Source of the DNA: Cenococcum geophilum 1.58
Taxonomy: Eukaryota > Ascomycota > Dothideomycetes > Gloniales > Gloniaceae
Reading direction: 5' to 3'
Assembly (NCBI GenBank): GCA_001692895.1
Contig: KV748220.1
Span: forward strand, 992,358 to 1,056,357
DNA: 64,000 bases
Positions 23,312 through 34,300 of this stretch are shown in pieces. The stretch's first letter is position 1. Every line of letters starts with the position of its first letter. A model generated the notes under the pieces. The model was given only the letters and a program-made list of their open reading frames with translations. It had not been told where the DNA came from and searched no databases. Made by a program: the position numbers and the translations under genes.

Positions 23312-23850
23312 TGTCCTTAAAGAGGGCCTAGCTGGGGCTTAGGTATAAAAGATACCCAAATATAATATAATATCCCGCTCGCTTATTAGTATTACGGTGG
23401 TTAGAACGGATGAATCCCCCTTACGCCTTTAATAGCTCTAAGGGGGGGGAGGCAAGGCGTATATGGCAGTGGTCTATATAAGAGATAGTATATAGGGGAT
23501 GGGCAAGATATGGGACATAAAGAGATAATAAGACACAGCAATCGATTAGCAAGGCCTAGCTGGGACGTAGTGAACCCTAGCTTTAATAAGCTAGAGAAGG
23601 AAGTAGTGGTTCCTAAGGAGTTCAAAACATCTAAGGAGGAGGACGTGCAGTAGGCCCGCGGGGCCGCTGCTACGTGCAAACATGGCAAATCGGGGTTTTT
23701 CATCCTACTGAGGCTGCTCATAGGGTTTTTCCTCCCCCAACTGCAGGGTTTTCTTCATGTAAATTACAAGTTTTCCCCCCTGTGACGGAGTAGTCTGCGT
23801 GGGCTAAGATAGGATCCGTATTAGACGTTAATTAAAGAACTACTACTATA
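23312..23850 (+). repeat. LTR-like repeat copy 2, mildly RIPed
   Basis: About 539 bp. A 106-codon frame on its - strand (23721-23401, starting MSSLSRMKNPDLPCLHVAAA) is preserved at about 93% identity in the inverted copy at 63618-63938. It is interrupted in copy 1. As it lies inside a terminal repeat and shows no known domain, it is noted but not called a gene. Confidence 0.8.
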
Positions 23851-24392
23851 TATGCAATTAAATAACTTACTAGGCATTACTTAATTAGGATTTAGATTTA
23901 GAATTAGGCCTATAAGGCTTTATAAGTAGGTGTCTATATATACTCCGTATATACTTATTATAGTAATAGCCAAATAAAGACGGATTAGTAGTGGAGGCCA
24001 CCTATAGGTTATTAAAATCCGCGATTAGAAGATTACTTATAGTAAGCGTATACGCGGCATATACGATTATTAAATTTATTATTAAAATTTTGCCTTAGTC
24101 TTTCTGTTAGTATATATAAGGCCTATACCTACGTTATACTATATATACCTATAGTATACGCTATAATGTTATAGAGAAGAAGTTATAGTGCGACTGTTAT
24201 TATGGATATACTACGCGTGTGTATAGGCTATATTTTAATAACTAACTACTATTACCTTATATAGCTATATTAGGGCATATATACAGCATATGCCCTAATA
24301 ACGTACTATAATATTTATAATTTATAAAATTAACAACTTTGTATTTTCTATTTTATTTAAATTGCATGTGTATTATATATATGGGGGCTAAA
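23851..24392. other. AT-rich RIPed stretch left of the ENA island
   Basis: About 540 bp rich in TATATA with no reading frame or repeat match noticed. It marks the left edge of the AT-rich compartment against the GC-balanced ENA island. Confidence 0.6.
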
Positions 24393-24462
24393 TGTGGTCT
24401 AAAGCTAAGCGTAGTCCGAAGTTAAATTTAAAGTTCGGACTACGTTAAACTTTTAGACCACA
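24393..24462. repeat. 70-bp inverted repeat at island boundary
   Basis: TGTGGTCTAAA...GTAGTCCGAA is mirrored by TTCGGACTAC...TTTAGACCACA with an AT-rich loop. A further CGGACCACG copy follows at 24475-24483 after a T tract. It is probably the end of a small foldback or TIR element. It coincides with the shift from AT-rich to balanced composition. Confidence 0.7.
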
Positions 24463-24532
24463 CGAGTTTTTTTTCGGACCACGCCGAGCTGTAACCCCGG
24501 CAAAGCGGCTTTAAAGTAACCGATTTAGCTAA

Positions 24533-24696
24533 GCCAAGACTGGCTAGGATATTGTCTCCGCAGAGCTCAATTCTATACCTATGCCATGGTTAAGCCTCCC
24601 TTATGGCGTGGGTTGTTGCGTGCTCGGCAATTGACTTGGCGCTGAGCAGATAACTTGGCATAAATTTCTTGGTTTTCTAGACCATGTCCGCTTGGC
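24533..24696. promoter_or_regulatory. Distal cluster of four PacC-type GCCAAG sites
   Basis: GCCAAG at 24533-24538 and its complement CTTGGC at 24635-24640, 24654-24659 and 24691-24696. GCCARG is the known core bound by the fungal alkaline-pH regulator PacC/Rim101. The cluster is about 1.1 kb upstream of the ENA start codon. The function is inferred from motif density and the known pH regulation of ENA genes. Confidence 0.5.
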
Positions 24697-25225
24697 ACAT
24701 GTTCTGGTTGGCGTTGAGCCTTCGGGTTCCGCTCCACAGTTCCTGTAAGCTTTGCAGTGTGTGGGAATTGAACGAGCAACTTAATTGTAAATCTATGGAA
24801 ATCAAGTGATATAAATACATGAAAGTAGACCCCGAACTCCGAAGCCCATGACTCATTTCAAACGTATCCGAGACATACGAGGGTAGTGCTGACGCTAGTG
24901 AAACAGGGCAATATGCAGGGTCCGGTAGTCGGTTACAGTTCCGCTCTAATACCTGTTCCTGTGAGATTCTGGGCAGTCGATCTCAAGAACAGAGGTGTCA
25001 GGGCCCTAGATCTTGACGTCATTCTGATCGTGCGCGCTCTGAATGGTGCAACATCATGATCCTTTCATTACCTAGATACGCCGAGAGAAGGCATTAAAGT
25101 GTACGTTGAATTTGTCCAATGAAGTCCTCCTCTTAGTTCTCCGCAGAGAAAGTTCATGATAAGGCTAAGGCTGCCACACAAGCAAACAACGGCGATCAGA
25201 TCGCGGAGTCTGAGATGCGACAGAC

Positions 25226-25338
25226 GCCAAGCCTAAATGCCAAGCCTTTAGTTCCGTCTCACCCGGAGAATTGACCCGGAGCCCTCAATGGCCATTTTCA
25301 CTGCCAAGATTGAAAAACCTGTTGCGCGGTAACTTGGC
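25226..25338. promoter_or_regulatory. Proximal cluster of four PacC-type GCCAAG sites
   Basis: GCCAAG at 25226-25231, 25239-25244 and 25303-25308, and CTTGGC at 25333-25338: four hexamers in 113 bp, 420-535 bp upstream of the ENA ATG. Chance expectation for either strand is about one per 2 kb. This fits direct PacC control, as established for other fungal ENA sodium exporters. Sites are clustered just upstream of a pyrimidine-rich tract that could hold the transcription start. Confidence 0.6.
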
Positions 25339-25621
25339 AGCCCCCGCCTAATACAGTAGATCTTCTCCTCTTGGGTGACGCTAATCTTTTGGACAAACTA
25401 CTTCTTGTCCTCGGCGCCCGACAACCCTTCGTTGTTTCCCTCGCTTGACTTCCTCAAGTTCCCCAAACAACTCGTGTTACAACATCTCGAAACTTCGCTC
25501 CAAAGTACTAAACCCACTACCTTAGACCCATCCCAGCATCCCGCTCAAAGTCCACCACCCTGCCAATCACGGCATAAACTAGGAGGAGAAGTCTGTTCCT
25601 CCCCCCGTCCTGAAGTCCTCT

Positions 25622-25702
25622 ATGGAGTCTACATCCTACAATCGGTCCACCCAGTTCGTCCACGGCATAGTCCGCGGGACGAGAAGTCGAAGAAAACTTT
25701 AA
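25622..25702 (+). other. Possible 26-codon upstream ORF in the ENA leader
   Basis: ATG at 25622 to TAA at 25700-25702, ending 58 nt before the ENA start codon. It would matter only if transcription starts upstream of 25622, which cannot be seen from sequence. Confidence 0.3.
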
Positions 25703-25760
25703 ACATAGCTCGACTCTACCTTACCAGGTTATCGTTTGAACGCTTATCAATCTCGAGGCG

Positions 25761-28700
25761 ATGGGAAAGAAAGGAAGTACGTCCCTTGAAGGACATGTCA
25801 GTGGACAGTCAAATCGCCCTCTGTCACGTCCCGCGCACAGCCTATCTCTTCAACAAGTTGTGGATGAACTGAAAACGGATACCTGGTCCGGCCTGGATGA
25901 TGCCGAAGCCAAACGCCGCATCGACGATTACGGAACGAATGAACTTGAGGAGGTCGAGGGTGTGTCTGTCATTAAGATCCTCGTTGCTCAAGTCGCTAAT
26001 GCAATGACCATGGTTTTAATACTTGCCATGGCTGTCAGCTTTGGCATCCAATCTTGGATCGAAGGCGGAGTCGTTACTGCTGTGATTCTCCTCAATATGA
26101 TCGTCGGCTTCTTCCAGGAATGGTCCGCTGAAAAGACAATGGACTCCTTGCGTTCCCTGAGCTCACCGACCGCTCGTCTAATTCGCGGGGGGCAGCAGAT
26201 CACTGTACCATCAGCTGAAGTCGTTCCCGGAGACATGATCGAAGTCAAAACAGGTGATACTCTTCCAGCAGACATAAGGTACGTCCAATATTTTACGCGC
26301 CATCCCTGTATCTCCAAGCTAACAGAATGTCAGGATATTCGAGGCCGTCAACTTTGAAACCGATGAGGCCCTACTGACAGGAGAATCCCTACCTGTCCGC
26401 AAACAAGAAGAAGGGACCTTCCCCGAGAAGACCGGCCCGGGAGATCGCCTCAACATTGCCTACAGTTCGTCCAACGTTACCAAAGGCCGCGCCAAGGGCA
26501 TTGTATTTGCAACCGGAGCTTTCACGGAGATTGGCGCCATCGCTGCTCAGCTACGCGAAACCAAGTCCAAGGTTCGACCTGTGAAGCGGAGGCCAGACGG
26601 TAAAGCAAAGCCACATCGCTATCTTGAGGCGTACACGCTCACATTCACCGACGCTATGGGAAGGTTCCTAGGCCTCAATGTCGGGACGCCTTTGCAAAGG
26701 AAGCTGTCTAAGCTTGCTATGCTACTTTTTGGCGTAGCTGTCGTCTGCGCCATCATCGTCCTGGGAGCGAACAAGTTTAGTACCAGGCTAGAGGTTATCA
26801 TCTACGCAGTTGCTACAGGCTTGTCGATGATCCCAGCCAGTTTGGTGGTCGTACTCACCATCACCATGGCAGCTGGGACGAAGAGCATGGTAAAGCGCAA
26901 TGTTATTGTTAGAAATCTCAAGTCGTTAGAAGCCCTCGGAGGCGTGACAGATATTTGCTCTGACAAGACAGGAACACTGACTCAGGGCAAGATGATTGCT
27001 CGTGGCGCTTGGATTCCAGGTTTCGGGACGTACACGATCGAAAACTCCACTGCACCTCAGGATCCTACAGCTGGCGACGTTCGCTTCCACCCCGAATCAC
27101 CTCAGAAGATGGACCTCAAGGCTGGAGGTGACGCATGTGGCGAACTCATCTCGTCAGAACGTCTCGAAGGGCATAATACAGGCGGCTTCCAACACTTTCT
27201 CAATGTTGCATCTTTGGCCAATCTTGCTGCTGTAAAGCAGAAAGACGATGGCGTCTGGGAGGCCCATGGAGATCCAACTGAAATAGCTATTCAAGTGTTT
27301 GCAGCTCGATTTGGGATGAATCGCAGTCACCTGGTCAAGGGTGATTCAGCTCAGTGGGAAGACTTGGTGGAACTGCCCTTCGACTCAGACATCAAGCGCA
27401 TGTCAGTTATCATGAAGCATTCGACTGGCAATTTCGCCTTAACTAAGGGTGCTGTCGAACGAGTCATCCAAAGCTGCACCACGTATCTCGCCGACGGGAC
27501 AGAAAAAGCGAAAGATATCACCGAAGACTTCCGAAACGAGGTCATGCAGAATATGGAGGCTCTCGCCGGTCTTGGTCTGCGCGTCTTAGCTCTAGCTAGC
27601 AAGACGTATTTCGGAGAAGTTGAGAAAGGAGCCGAACCTAATCGCGCTTCTGTCGAATCTGAGCTCGTCTTCCGTGGCTTGATCGGTCTGTACGATCCTC
27701 CTCGACCAGAGTCCGCTGTTGCTGTGCGCCAATGCCACGAAGCAGGTATCGAGGTGCACATGCTTACGGGCGACCATCTGGAGACTGCCAAAGCGATCGC
27801 GACTGAAGTTGGCATCTTGCCTTCTCCCGACCGCATGAAGCGGATTTCTGCAGACGTTGCAAAGTCGTTGGTCATGACTGCCTCGGAATTTGACTGTCTA
27901 ACGGACAATCAAGTCGATGAGCTGCCCGTGTTGCCGTTAGTCGTTGCAAGGTGTGCACCGAGCACCAAGGTCCGCATGATTGAGGCTCTTCATCGTCGTG
28001 GACGATTCTGCGCTATGGTAAGCAGCTCCTATTGTCCCCATGCGAAGCTATCGCAATATGTTAATTTTTGGCAGACGGGTGATGGCGTTAATGACTCGCC
28101 ATCGCTCAAGCGTGCCGATGTTGGTATCGCAATGGGTCAAGCTGGATCAGATGTAGCTAAGGTACGTAGCATTTTGTAAAATAAGCATGCGTAACAAGCC
28201 TTGCTAACCATTACATAGGAAGCATCTGATATCGTACTCACGGATGATAATTTCGCATCGATCCTCGCCGCTATCGAAGAAGGTCGTAGAATTTTCGACA
28301 ACATCCAAAAGTTCGTGCTCCATGTCCTGGCCGAGAATGTCGCGCAAGCAGGAACCCTCCTTGTTGGCCTCGCTTTCAAAGACTCCACGGGACTATCCGT
28401 ATTTCCACTCGCTCCAGTCCAGGTAGTCTGGATCATCATGGCAACGTCCGGGCTGCCCGACATGGGTCTCGGATTCGAACGGGCAGTGCCCGACATCCTT
28501 CAGCGTCCACCCCAGTCGCTGAAGACCGGTATCTTCACTATGGAGTTCCTTATCGACATGGTAGTATACGGCCTGTGGATCACATTGCTGTGTCTGTCCA
28601 GTTTCGTTCTCGTAGTCTATGGCTTCGGCGGCGGCTCACTTGGCGAAGGATGCAATGAGAGCTACAGCGAATCCTGCGAGCTCGTGTTCCGCGCACGTGC

Positions 28701-29148
28701 TACTACGTTTGCGTGTCTGACATGGTTTGCCCTCTTCCTGGCGTGGGAGATGATCGATATGCGTCGTTCCTTTTTCCGCATGCAGCCTTCCTCGAAACGC
28801 TATTTCACCCAGTGGGCGATTGATGTGTGGCGCAACCAGTTCCTCTTCTGTGCCGTTATCGCTGGCTTCGTTACGCTGTTTCCCTTGATCTATATCCCTA
28901 CGCTCAACACGGTGGTATTCAAGCATGCACCGATTGATTGGGAGTGGGGTATCGTATTCGTTGCTGCGGGCTTGTTCTTCGCGGGCGTGGAGACATGGAA
29001 ATGGTGTAAGAGAATCTACTTCCGTCGCCAAGCACGTAAGCAGACTGGCAAAATTGACAAGAATATGGATGTTGAGGATCGCGTCTTTGGGCGATACTAC
29101 ACTACCCAATCTTGTAATTCGGGAAGGATAACGCAAGAGAAGGTCTAG
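25761..29148 (+). CDS. ENA: ENA-type P-type ATPase (P-IID alkali-cation exporter), four exons
   Basis: Plasma-membrane Na+/K+(Li+) efflux pump driven by ATP. Exons 25761-26278, 26334-28017, 28075-28161 and 28219-29148 join in frame to 1,072 codons, within the usual 1,040-1,100 range. Landmarks: N-terminal cation-ATPase segment (residues 22-75, RPAHSLSLQQVVDEL), M1-M2 about 79-118, TGES actuator loop 188-191, M3-M4 about 300-352 with IPASL (339-343), a P-IID hallmark. The phosphorylation motif DKTGTLT has its aspartate at 383. GDPTE is at 485-489, KGA 544-546, TGDH 651-654 and TGDGVNDSP 735-743. Six C-terminal membrane helices lie in exon 4. A TGA 24 bp upstream in frame and the G at +4 support this start. 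No RIP damage. Substrate preference among Na+, K+ and Ca2+ is inferred from subfamily. Confidence 0.97.
26279..26333 (+). other. ENA intron 1 (55 bp)
   Basis: GTACGT...GCTAACA...CAG. Removing it joins GACATAAG to GATATTC and restores PADIRIFEAVNFETDEALLTG, the expected run into the TGES loop. The unspliced frame stops at 26355-26357. Confidence 0.95.
28018..28074 (+). other. ENA intron 2 (57 bp, phase-neutral)
   Basis: GTAAGC...GGCAG. Removing it joins FCAM to TGDGVNDSP, the universal P-type hinge motif. The intron is a multiple of three and contains no in-frame stop, so retention would insert 19 residues directly before the hinge. A consensus branch site is less obvious than in introns 1 and 3. 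Confidence 0.93.
28162..28218 (+). other. ENA intron 3 (57 bp)
   Basis: GTACGT...TTGCTAACCATTACATAG. Removing it joins SDVAK to EASDIVLTDDNF, the conserved P-type sequence. The unspliced frame meets TAA within the intron. Confidence 0.95.
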
Positions 29149-29750
29149 AGAGGGAGTCGGCGATAGGAGGTGTCGACATTCGGCGGAGGCTCGGTGTTAC
29201 GCGTGTCATTCATGGGCAAATTGTGTGCCTCAGGGTTTTTGTCCCTCGACTGGGGTTTTCCCGTAGGGTAATGAGTGGTTGTGGGTTCGTGCTGCGCTTA
29301 AATTGTAACTACTGTGCTACCTGGTGGTTTTTGGTCGGGTTTTTGTGGGGTCTAAATTGTAATGTGCCGCAATCGCTATGTATCACTGCTTGCAGGAGTG
29401 TGAACCGATCAATCACACCTGTCGGCAGAGATATGGATGAATTGACAACGAAGCTTCGATGATTGTTCATACCACGATCGGTATGCTATTGTTGTAGGGA
29501 TGCTTGGTTACTCGAATCAATCTGCTGTCGGATGTTGAAGGAGTTAAATTGGAGGAGAGTTCAAGCGTGCCATGCTGGGCCCAACCCGTATCTGCTATAA
29601 GATAACCTTGCGGGAAGAGGGGGAGAACGGCGACTTATTGACCTTGTATAAAGCCTCCTGGATGAAACCGACTTCTTTTCGAGCAGAACAATGAAAGCAA
29701 TTGCCGCAAGTCAGTCCGGTCTACCAAGGTCGATGAGTAAACGCTTAGAA
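29149..29750. other. ENA 3' flank
   Basis: GC-balanced, T/G-rich DNA that probably holds the 3' UTR and polyadenylation region. No second gene is supported; a 79-codon frame at 29223-29462 has no recognisable features. Composition switches abruptly to AT-rich at about 29740-29760. Confidence 0.6.
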
Positions 29751-30117
29751 ACTATATACCCTAGTTAAAATTATCTAAAGCTCTAATTATACTGGTGCTT
29801 TTATACTATATATTAAATTCTATTAGTAAATATATATATTTACTTAATATAGTCTTTACCTTAATTATTTATAGAATTTAAGGTATAAGACCTAAGCTTT
29901 TTAGTAAGGTTGCTTAGGATAGCGCTTACTAGTATTTATATATAAGATTAGATAAAGTTAATAGGGGAGTATATATAGAGCTATACCGTTAATACCGCTA
30001 ACTATTATATAGTTAACTAGGGCCTTACCTATAGTTTAATAAATATAAAAAGAATACTATATAGTATAAAAGTACTTTATATACTAATTTATAAGTACAT
30101 AGAGCACTATTATACCC
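29751..30117. other. AT-rich RIPed DNA between ENA island and TRE copy B
   Basis: About 370 bp of TpA-rich sequence without a frame or an identified repeat. It is the left flank of the TRE copy B insertion. Confidence 0.6.
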
Positions 30118-30225
30118 TAAGTATATCGGCAAAATATGGTACCCTACTAATAGCCTCAATAGCTAGTGGTTGACGCAATTGGCGCGCAGTTGAGGGCATT
30201 TGGCAACTTGACCGACTAGCCTATA

Positions 30226-30651
30226 TATAACGGAACCTTATAGTAGGAACTACGATAGGCTCGTTAATAGGCTAAGTATATAGGAAATGCAAAGATAGTA
30301 GTTAACAACGTAATAATAACTAGTAGAGTGGTTGCCTAATAGATTAACTTTAATTATATTCTAAGAATTACTATAAGGAAGGAACTATCTAGGTAGGGAC
30401 TAAGGGTCCTTAAATATACAACTGTACTCCTATAAAATCCTTCTTATATATAATATATATCTTATATATAAGGTATATAAGTTTCTTACTATTTCTTTTA
30501 TTTAATATATAGTATAATATATAACCTTAGTTACTATTCTTTGTTATATAGTTCTACTAGTTCCATTCTAGACTATACCTAAATTAACTAACTAGCTTTT
30601 TTTAACTGCTCTTTAAGTAGTTATAATATTATACTTAAAGCGTCCGTAATA
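30226..30651 (-). repeat. Gypsy LTR, low-coordinate copy (3' LTR by coding direction)
   Basis: 426 bp, RIPed throughout. It ends at GTAATA, where the partner LTR has GTAACA. Confidence 0.93.
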
Positions 30652-31379
30652 CCATCTCCCTCCTCTTTATCTTTGTCCTTAAAGATACTTAATATCTCTA
30701 AGTTACTTACTAGAGGTATAATATCCATCTAATTAATTTAATTAATATTATTGCTTATTATACCTAAAGCAATTTCTTCTTTATACGCCTAATGTTGTGC
30801 TTATACTGTTACTGCAATATTATCCCTTAATGGGATTATACCATCTCTATATTCTTGCTGTTTAAAAGAGGGGTTAGTCTATATTATGTTAGTAAGTCCA
30901 TCTTCGTAACAACCGTCCTTTTATTTAAAGTGCACTAAAGTAAATATTTATTTATCCTGTAACGTTTATTTTACTTCTAATACTAAATATACGCGGCCTA
31001 TTACTCTTAATAGTCGTCTAGTTCTTTAATTAATTTTTTTATCTTAGGGTTTTATATTTAATTTACTGCTATATAGCTAGATAATAAACTGTCTATTACT
31101 TTAGTAAAGTTATACCATTTTCGTAATACAGAATAGGAGGCTGCTAATACTTAGCAACGGGCCCTTAAGTCTTATCTTACGGCGTCCACTTAGTTAATCC
31201 GTCTTAAGAAGGGTTATAAGAAGGTTTGTTTTAAGGAGTAAAAGCTTATAAAATAAGGTTTATAGGAACTTAATAATAAAAAAACGGATTTTCTTCTAAT
31301 AGAGAAGGAAACAGATCCGAGTAGTTCGGCAACTATCCTTTTTAGGTCCCCCTTAGGTAACTTATTTTTTAGTGATCCT

Positions 31380-34300
31380 TCTTTATTAATACTGCCTAAC
31401 CTAATTTCTTCTAATACTCCTATACCCCTCTTATAGCATTCTTTAAATTTTCTAGTAGTTCCTAGGTAGTCTTATTATAGCCTATCTACTTAACCTTGTA
31501 CTATATTTTATTATTAATATCCTTATAACTAATAATCTTTAAAACTTACTATTTGTTTTCTTCCTATTCTCTATATATATCTACTTTATAAACCAGTGGC
31601 TTAATATTCCCGTATACTAGCTTTAGCGTTATAATATACTATATAGAGTAGATCTTTATCTTAGCTAGTAGGTTTAACTTAAATATAACTAGTAAAATCC
31701 TTTATATAATTTTAAAAGGTCCTAGTCTAACATAGTCTAACTTCTTACTTAGTTATTAACTTTTAAAATTTTTATATAGTAGCTACACTTTATCTCCCTC
31801 CTTAAAATCTAGTCCCTTAGATCTCTTAGTATTATAGTACTTTTTTATTCTCTTTTATACTTTCTTTATTAATTCTATAAGGTCTATAAAAAGATTTATT
31901 AACGTTTTTATTCTTTTTTTAGCTATACTACTCGTTTCCTTTACTTACTATAGTAATAATAATATTCTTAGCTTATATCCATAATTTGCCTTAAATAGTA
32001 ATATACCTATTCCTTTTTAAGGTATTATATTATATATAAACTATATAATTAGTAATAGCGATACCTAATTATTCTATGCGTAATTAATATAATACCTTAG
32101 ATACTATTCTAGCGTCTAATTTAATCTTTCCGTTTAACCGTCTGTCTATAAATAATATACGGTAGAAGTTACTACTCTAACTTCTTACTCTGCTAAGAAT
32201 ACTTCCTAAAATACTACTATAAATCTTAAATCTCTATCTAATATAATTTTACTTAGTACTCTATACCTTATAAATACTTCTTTAATATAAATTCTAGCGA
32301 TATCCTTCGCTAATATTTCTTCTATGCATGCTATAAAGTATCCCTACTTTATAAGCTTGTCTACTATTACTAAAATTATATTATAATCTTATTTAGTAAT
32401 AGGATCTTTTAATTTTAGTAACTTAATAATAAAGTTCTATAATATAACCTCCCATAGTCTTTCTAGTATTTTAATAGGTTATAGCCCTCCATATAGCTTA
32501 TACCTTATTAGTTTATTCCTTTAGCAATCTAAATATTCTTTTATTACTTTTCTTGCGATATTTTAGATTCTATTAATAATATACTCCTCCTAAAGTCTTA
32601 ACACTAAGCCCATAGCTCCATTATATCCTTAAGTTATTCCCTTATAGAAATCTTCCATAAAATACTCTACTATACTTCTTAGGATGTACTTTACTTCTTA
32701 ATTTTCGTATATATCCGTCTATAGATCTTTTAGCTATGCCTTTAGAATTCTTTATACCTAAAAGCTCTCTAGTATCCCGTAGACTTTCTCTAGTTTATTA
32801 TCTTCCTAAGTTACTATAATCTTTAGATAATTGTACCTAATTAATCTATCTATATCCTTTCGCAGTAAAGCCCCTAATGGCTTTTTATTATTTTATAGTT
32901 TAGCCTTTTAACTTAAAGTATCTGCTCTTATATTGTCTATACCCTTAGTATACTAAATCTTAAAATAGTATTCTGTAAGCATCTCTACCTATCTAACCTA
33001 TCTTTAGTTAAGTTCCTTTATTATTAGGAATCCTATTAGGTTCTTATAATCCGTCTTAACTATAAATAGTTTCTCTATACCTTATAAGAACGCTCTCTAT
33101 TTTTTTAGTACTGTAACTATACCTAATAACTCCTTATTGTAGATGTTATAGTTTAACTCTAGTAGTATTATCTTCTAACTATAGTATACTACTAGGTACT
33201 ATTTATTTTAATATTTCTGTATAAAGCACGCTCCTAGTATATAGTCTAATATATCTATCTCTATAACTATCTTTAGTCTTAGTTAATAGATCTTAAGAAC
33301 TAGCTCCTAGGTAAATAATTCTTTAACTTTCTTAAATAGTTCTTATTATTCCTTTCCCTATACCTATAGTTCTTCTTTCTTTATTAATCGCGTAAATGGC
33401 TTAATATTCTTTAACTATTATGCTATAAACCTTCTACAGTAATTGTAAAACCCTAAGAATAATCTTAATTACGTAGCGTTTTTTAGTTCTTACTAATTTA
33501 CTATAGCCTTAATCTTCTTTAGATCTATACTAAGTTAGCCTAGTTTAATAATAAATCTAACAAAATCGGTTTTCCTAGTAAAGAACTCGTATTTCTTAAT
33601 TACTACTAGCATCTATTCTTCTTGTAGTCTCTTTAAAACCTATTTAACGTATTCCTTATATTCTTCCTTAGTTATTAAGCAAATAATATTATTATTAAGG
33701 TATACTATAATAAATTCATCTAAGTATTCTCCTAATATATTATTAATACGCTTCTAAAACGTTGCTAGTGCGTTTATAAGCCCGAATTATATAACTAATG
33801 GTTTATATAGTCCTTCCTTTAACCTAAAGGCTGCCTTCCATTTATCGCCTTCCTTAATTCTAATTTAATGGTACGCCTATCTTAGATCTATCTTTGTAAA
33901 GATTTACGCATTACCTATCCTATCTTAGATTTCGCTAATTAAGGGTAAAGGATACCTATCCTTCCTAGTAATACTATTTAACTGTCTATAGTCGATATAT
34001 AGCCTTAGTTTACCGTTCTTCTTTAGTATAAATAGTACTGGATATCCCGCTAATAACTACGATGGTCTAATATATCCCTTTTATAAGTTCTCCTAGATAA
34101 ACTCTTTAAGTACTCTACCTTCTTTTTTAGTAAGTTTATAAATTAGAAAGAACTTTAGACTTATTCCTAGTTCTAATTCTGCTTTATAGTCCTATACTAT
34201 ATATTTTAACAGCTTTTTACTTTTTAGTAACTATAGTTTCTTACTATATTTATAGTATCTTTTTAGTATATAACTTAAGCCTTACTTAGTCTCTTTATAT

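Larger units (their letters stand above)
18116..23850. mobile_element. Putative LTR element with about 540-bp direct repeats, family unknown
   Basis: Two direct repeats, 18116-18659 and 23312-23850, start TGCCTATAAAGAGGGCC and TGTCCTTAAAGAGGGCC and both end ...CTACTACTATA (RIPed CA end). The 4.65-kb internal region shows no recognisable gag or pol on either strand. It contains short direct repeats at about 21890-22020 (AACTTATTAAGGCCC) and 22060-22370 (GGAGGGTCTTAATAGGCGTA). Flanking 5-mers (AGTAA, TATGC) do not match, so the two repeats could be independent solo LTRs. It may be a non-autonomous large retrotransposon derivative. Confidence 0.55.
24463..25760. other. ENA 5' intergenic region
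   Basis: GC-balanced, not RIPed. Holds the two PacC-type clusters, a CT-rich stretch from about 25340 to 25620 typical of fungal promoters/leaders, and the possible uORF. A 66-codon - strand frame (24779-24579) and a 165-codon + strand frame overlapping the ENA start (25375-25872) lack domain support and are not called. Confidence 0.7.

Noticed and set aside
18116-23850. Firm call of a complete LTR retrotransposon
   Set aside because: The 5-bp flanks differ and no gag/pol is recognisable inside, so only a putative element is reported.
24579-24779. 66-codon - strand frame upstream of ENA
   Set aside because: No domain and no splice context. It overlaps the PacC-type cluster, so it is more likely promoter DNA.
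25375-25872. 165-codon + strand frame overlapping the ENA start
   Set aside because: It overlaps ENA exon 1 in another phase, is low-complexity Pro/Ser rich, and has no domain; the ENA frame is decisive.
27351-27908. 185-codon - strand frame opposite ENA
   Set aside because: Antisense shadow of the strongly conserved ENA nucleotide-binding domain.
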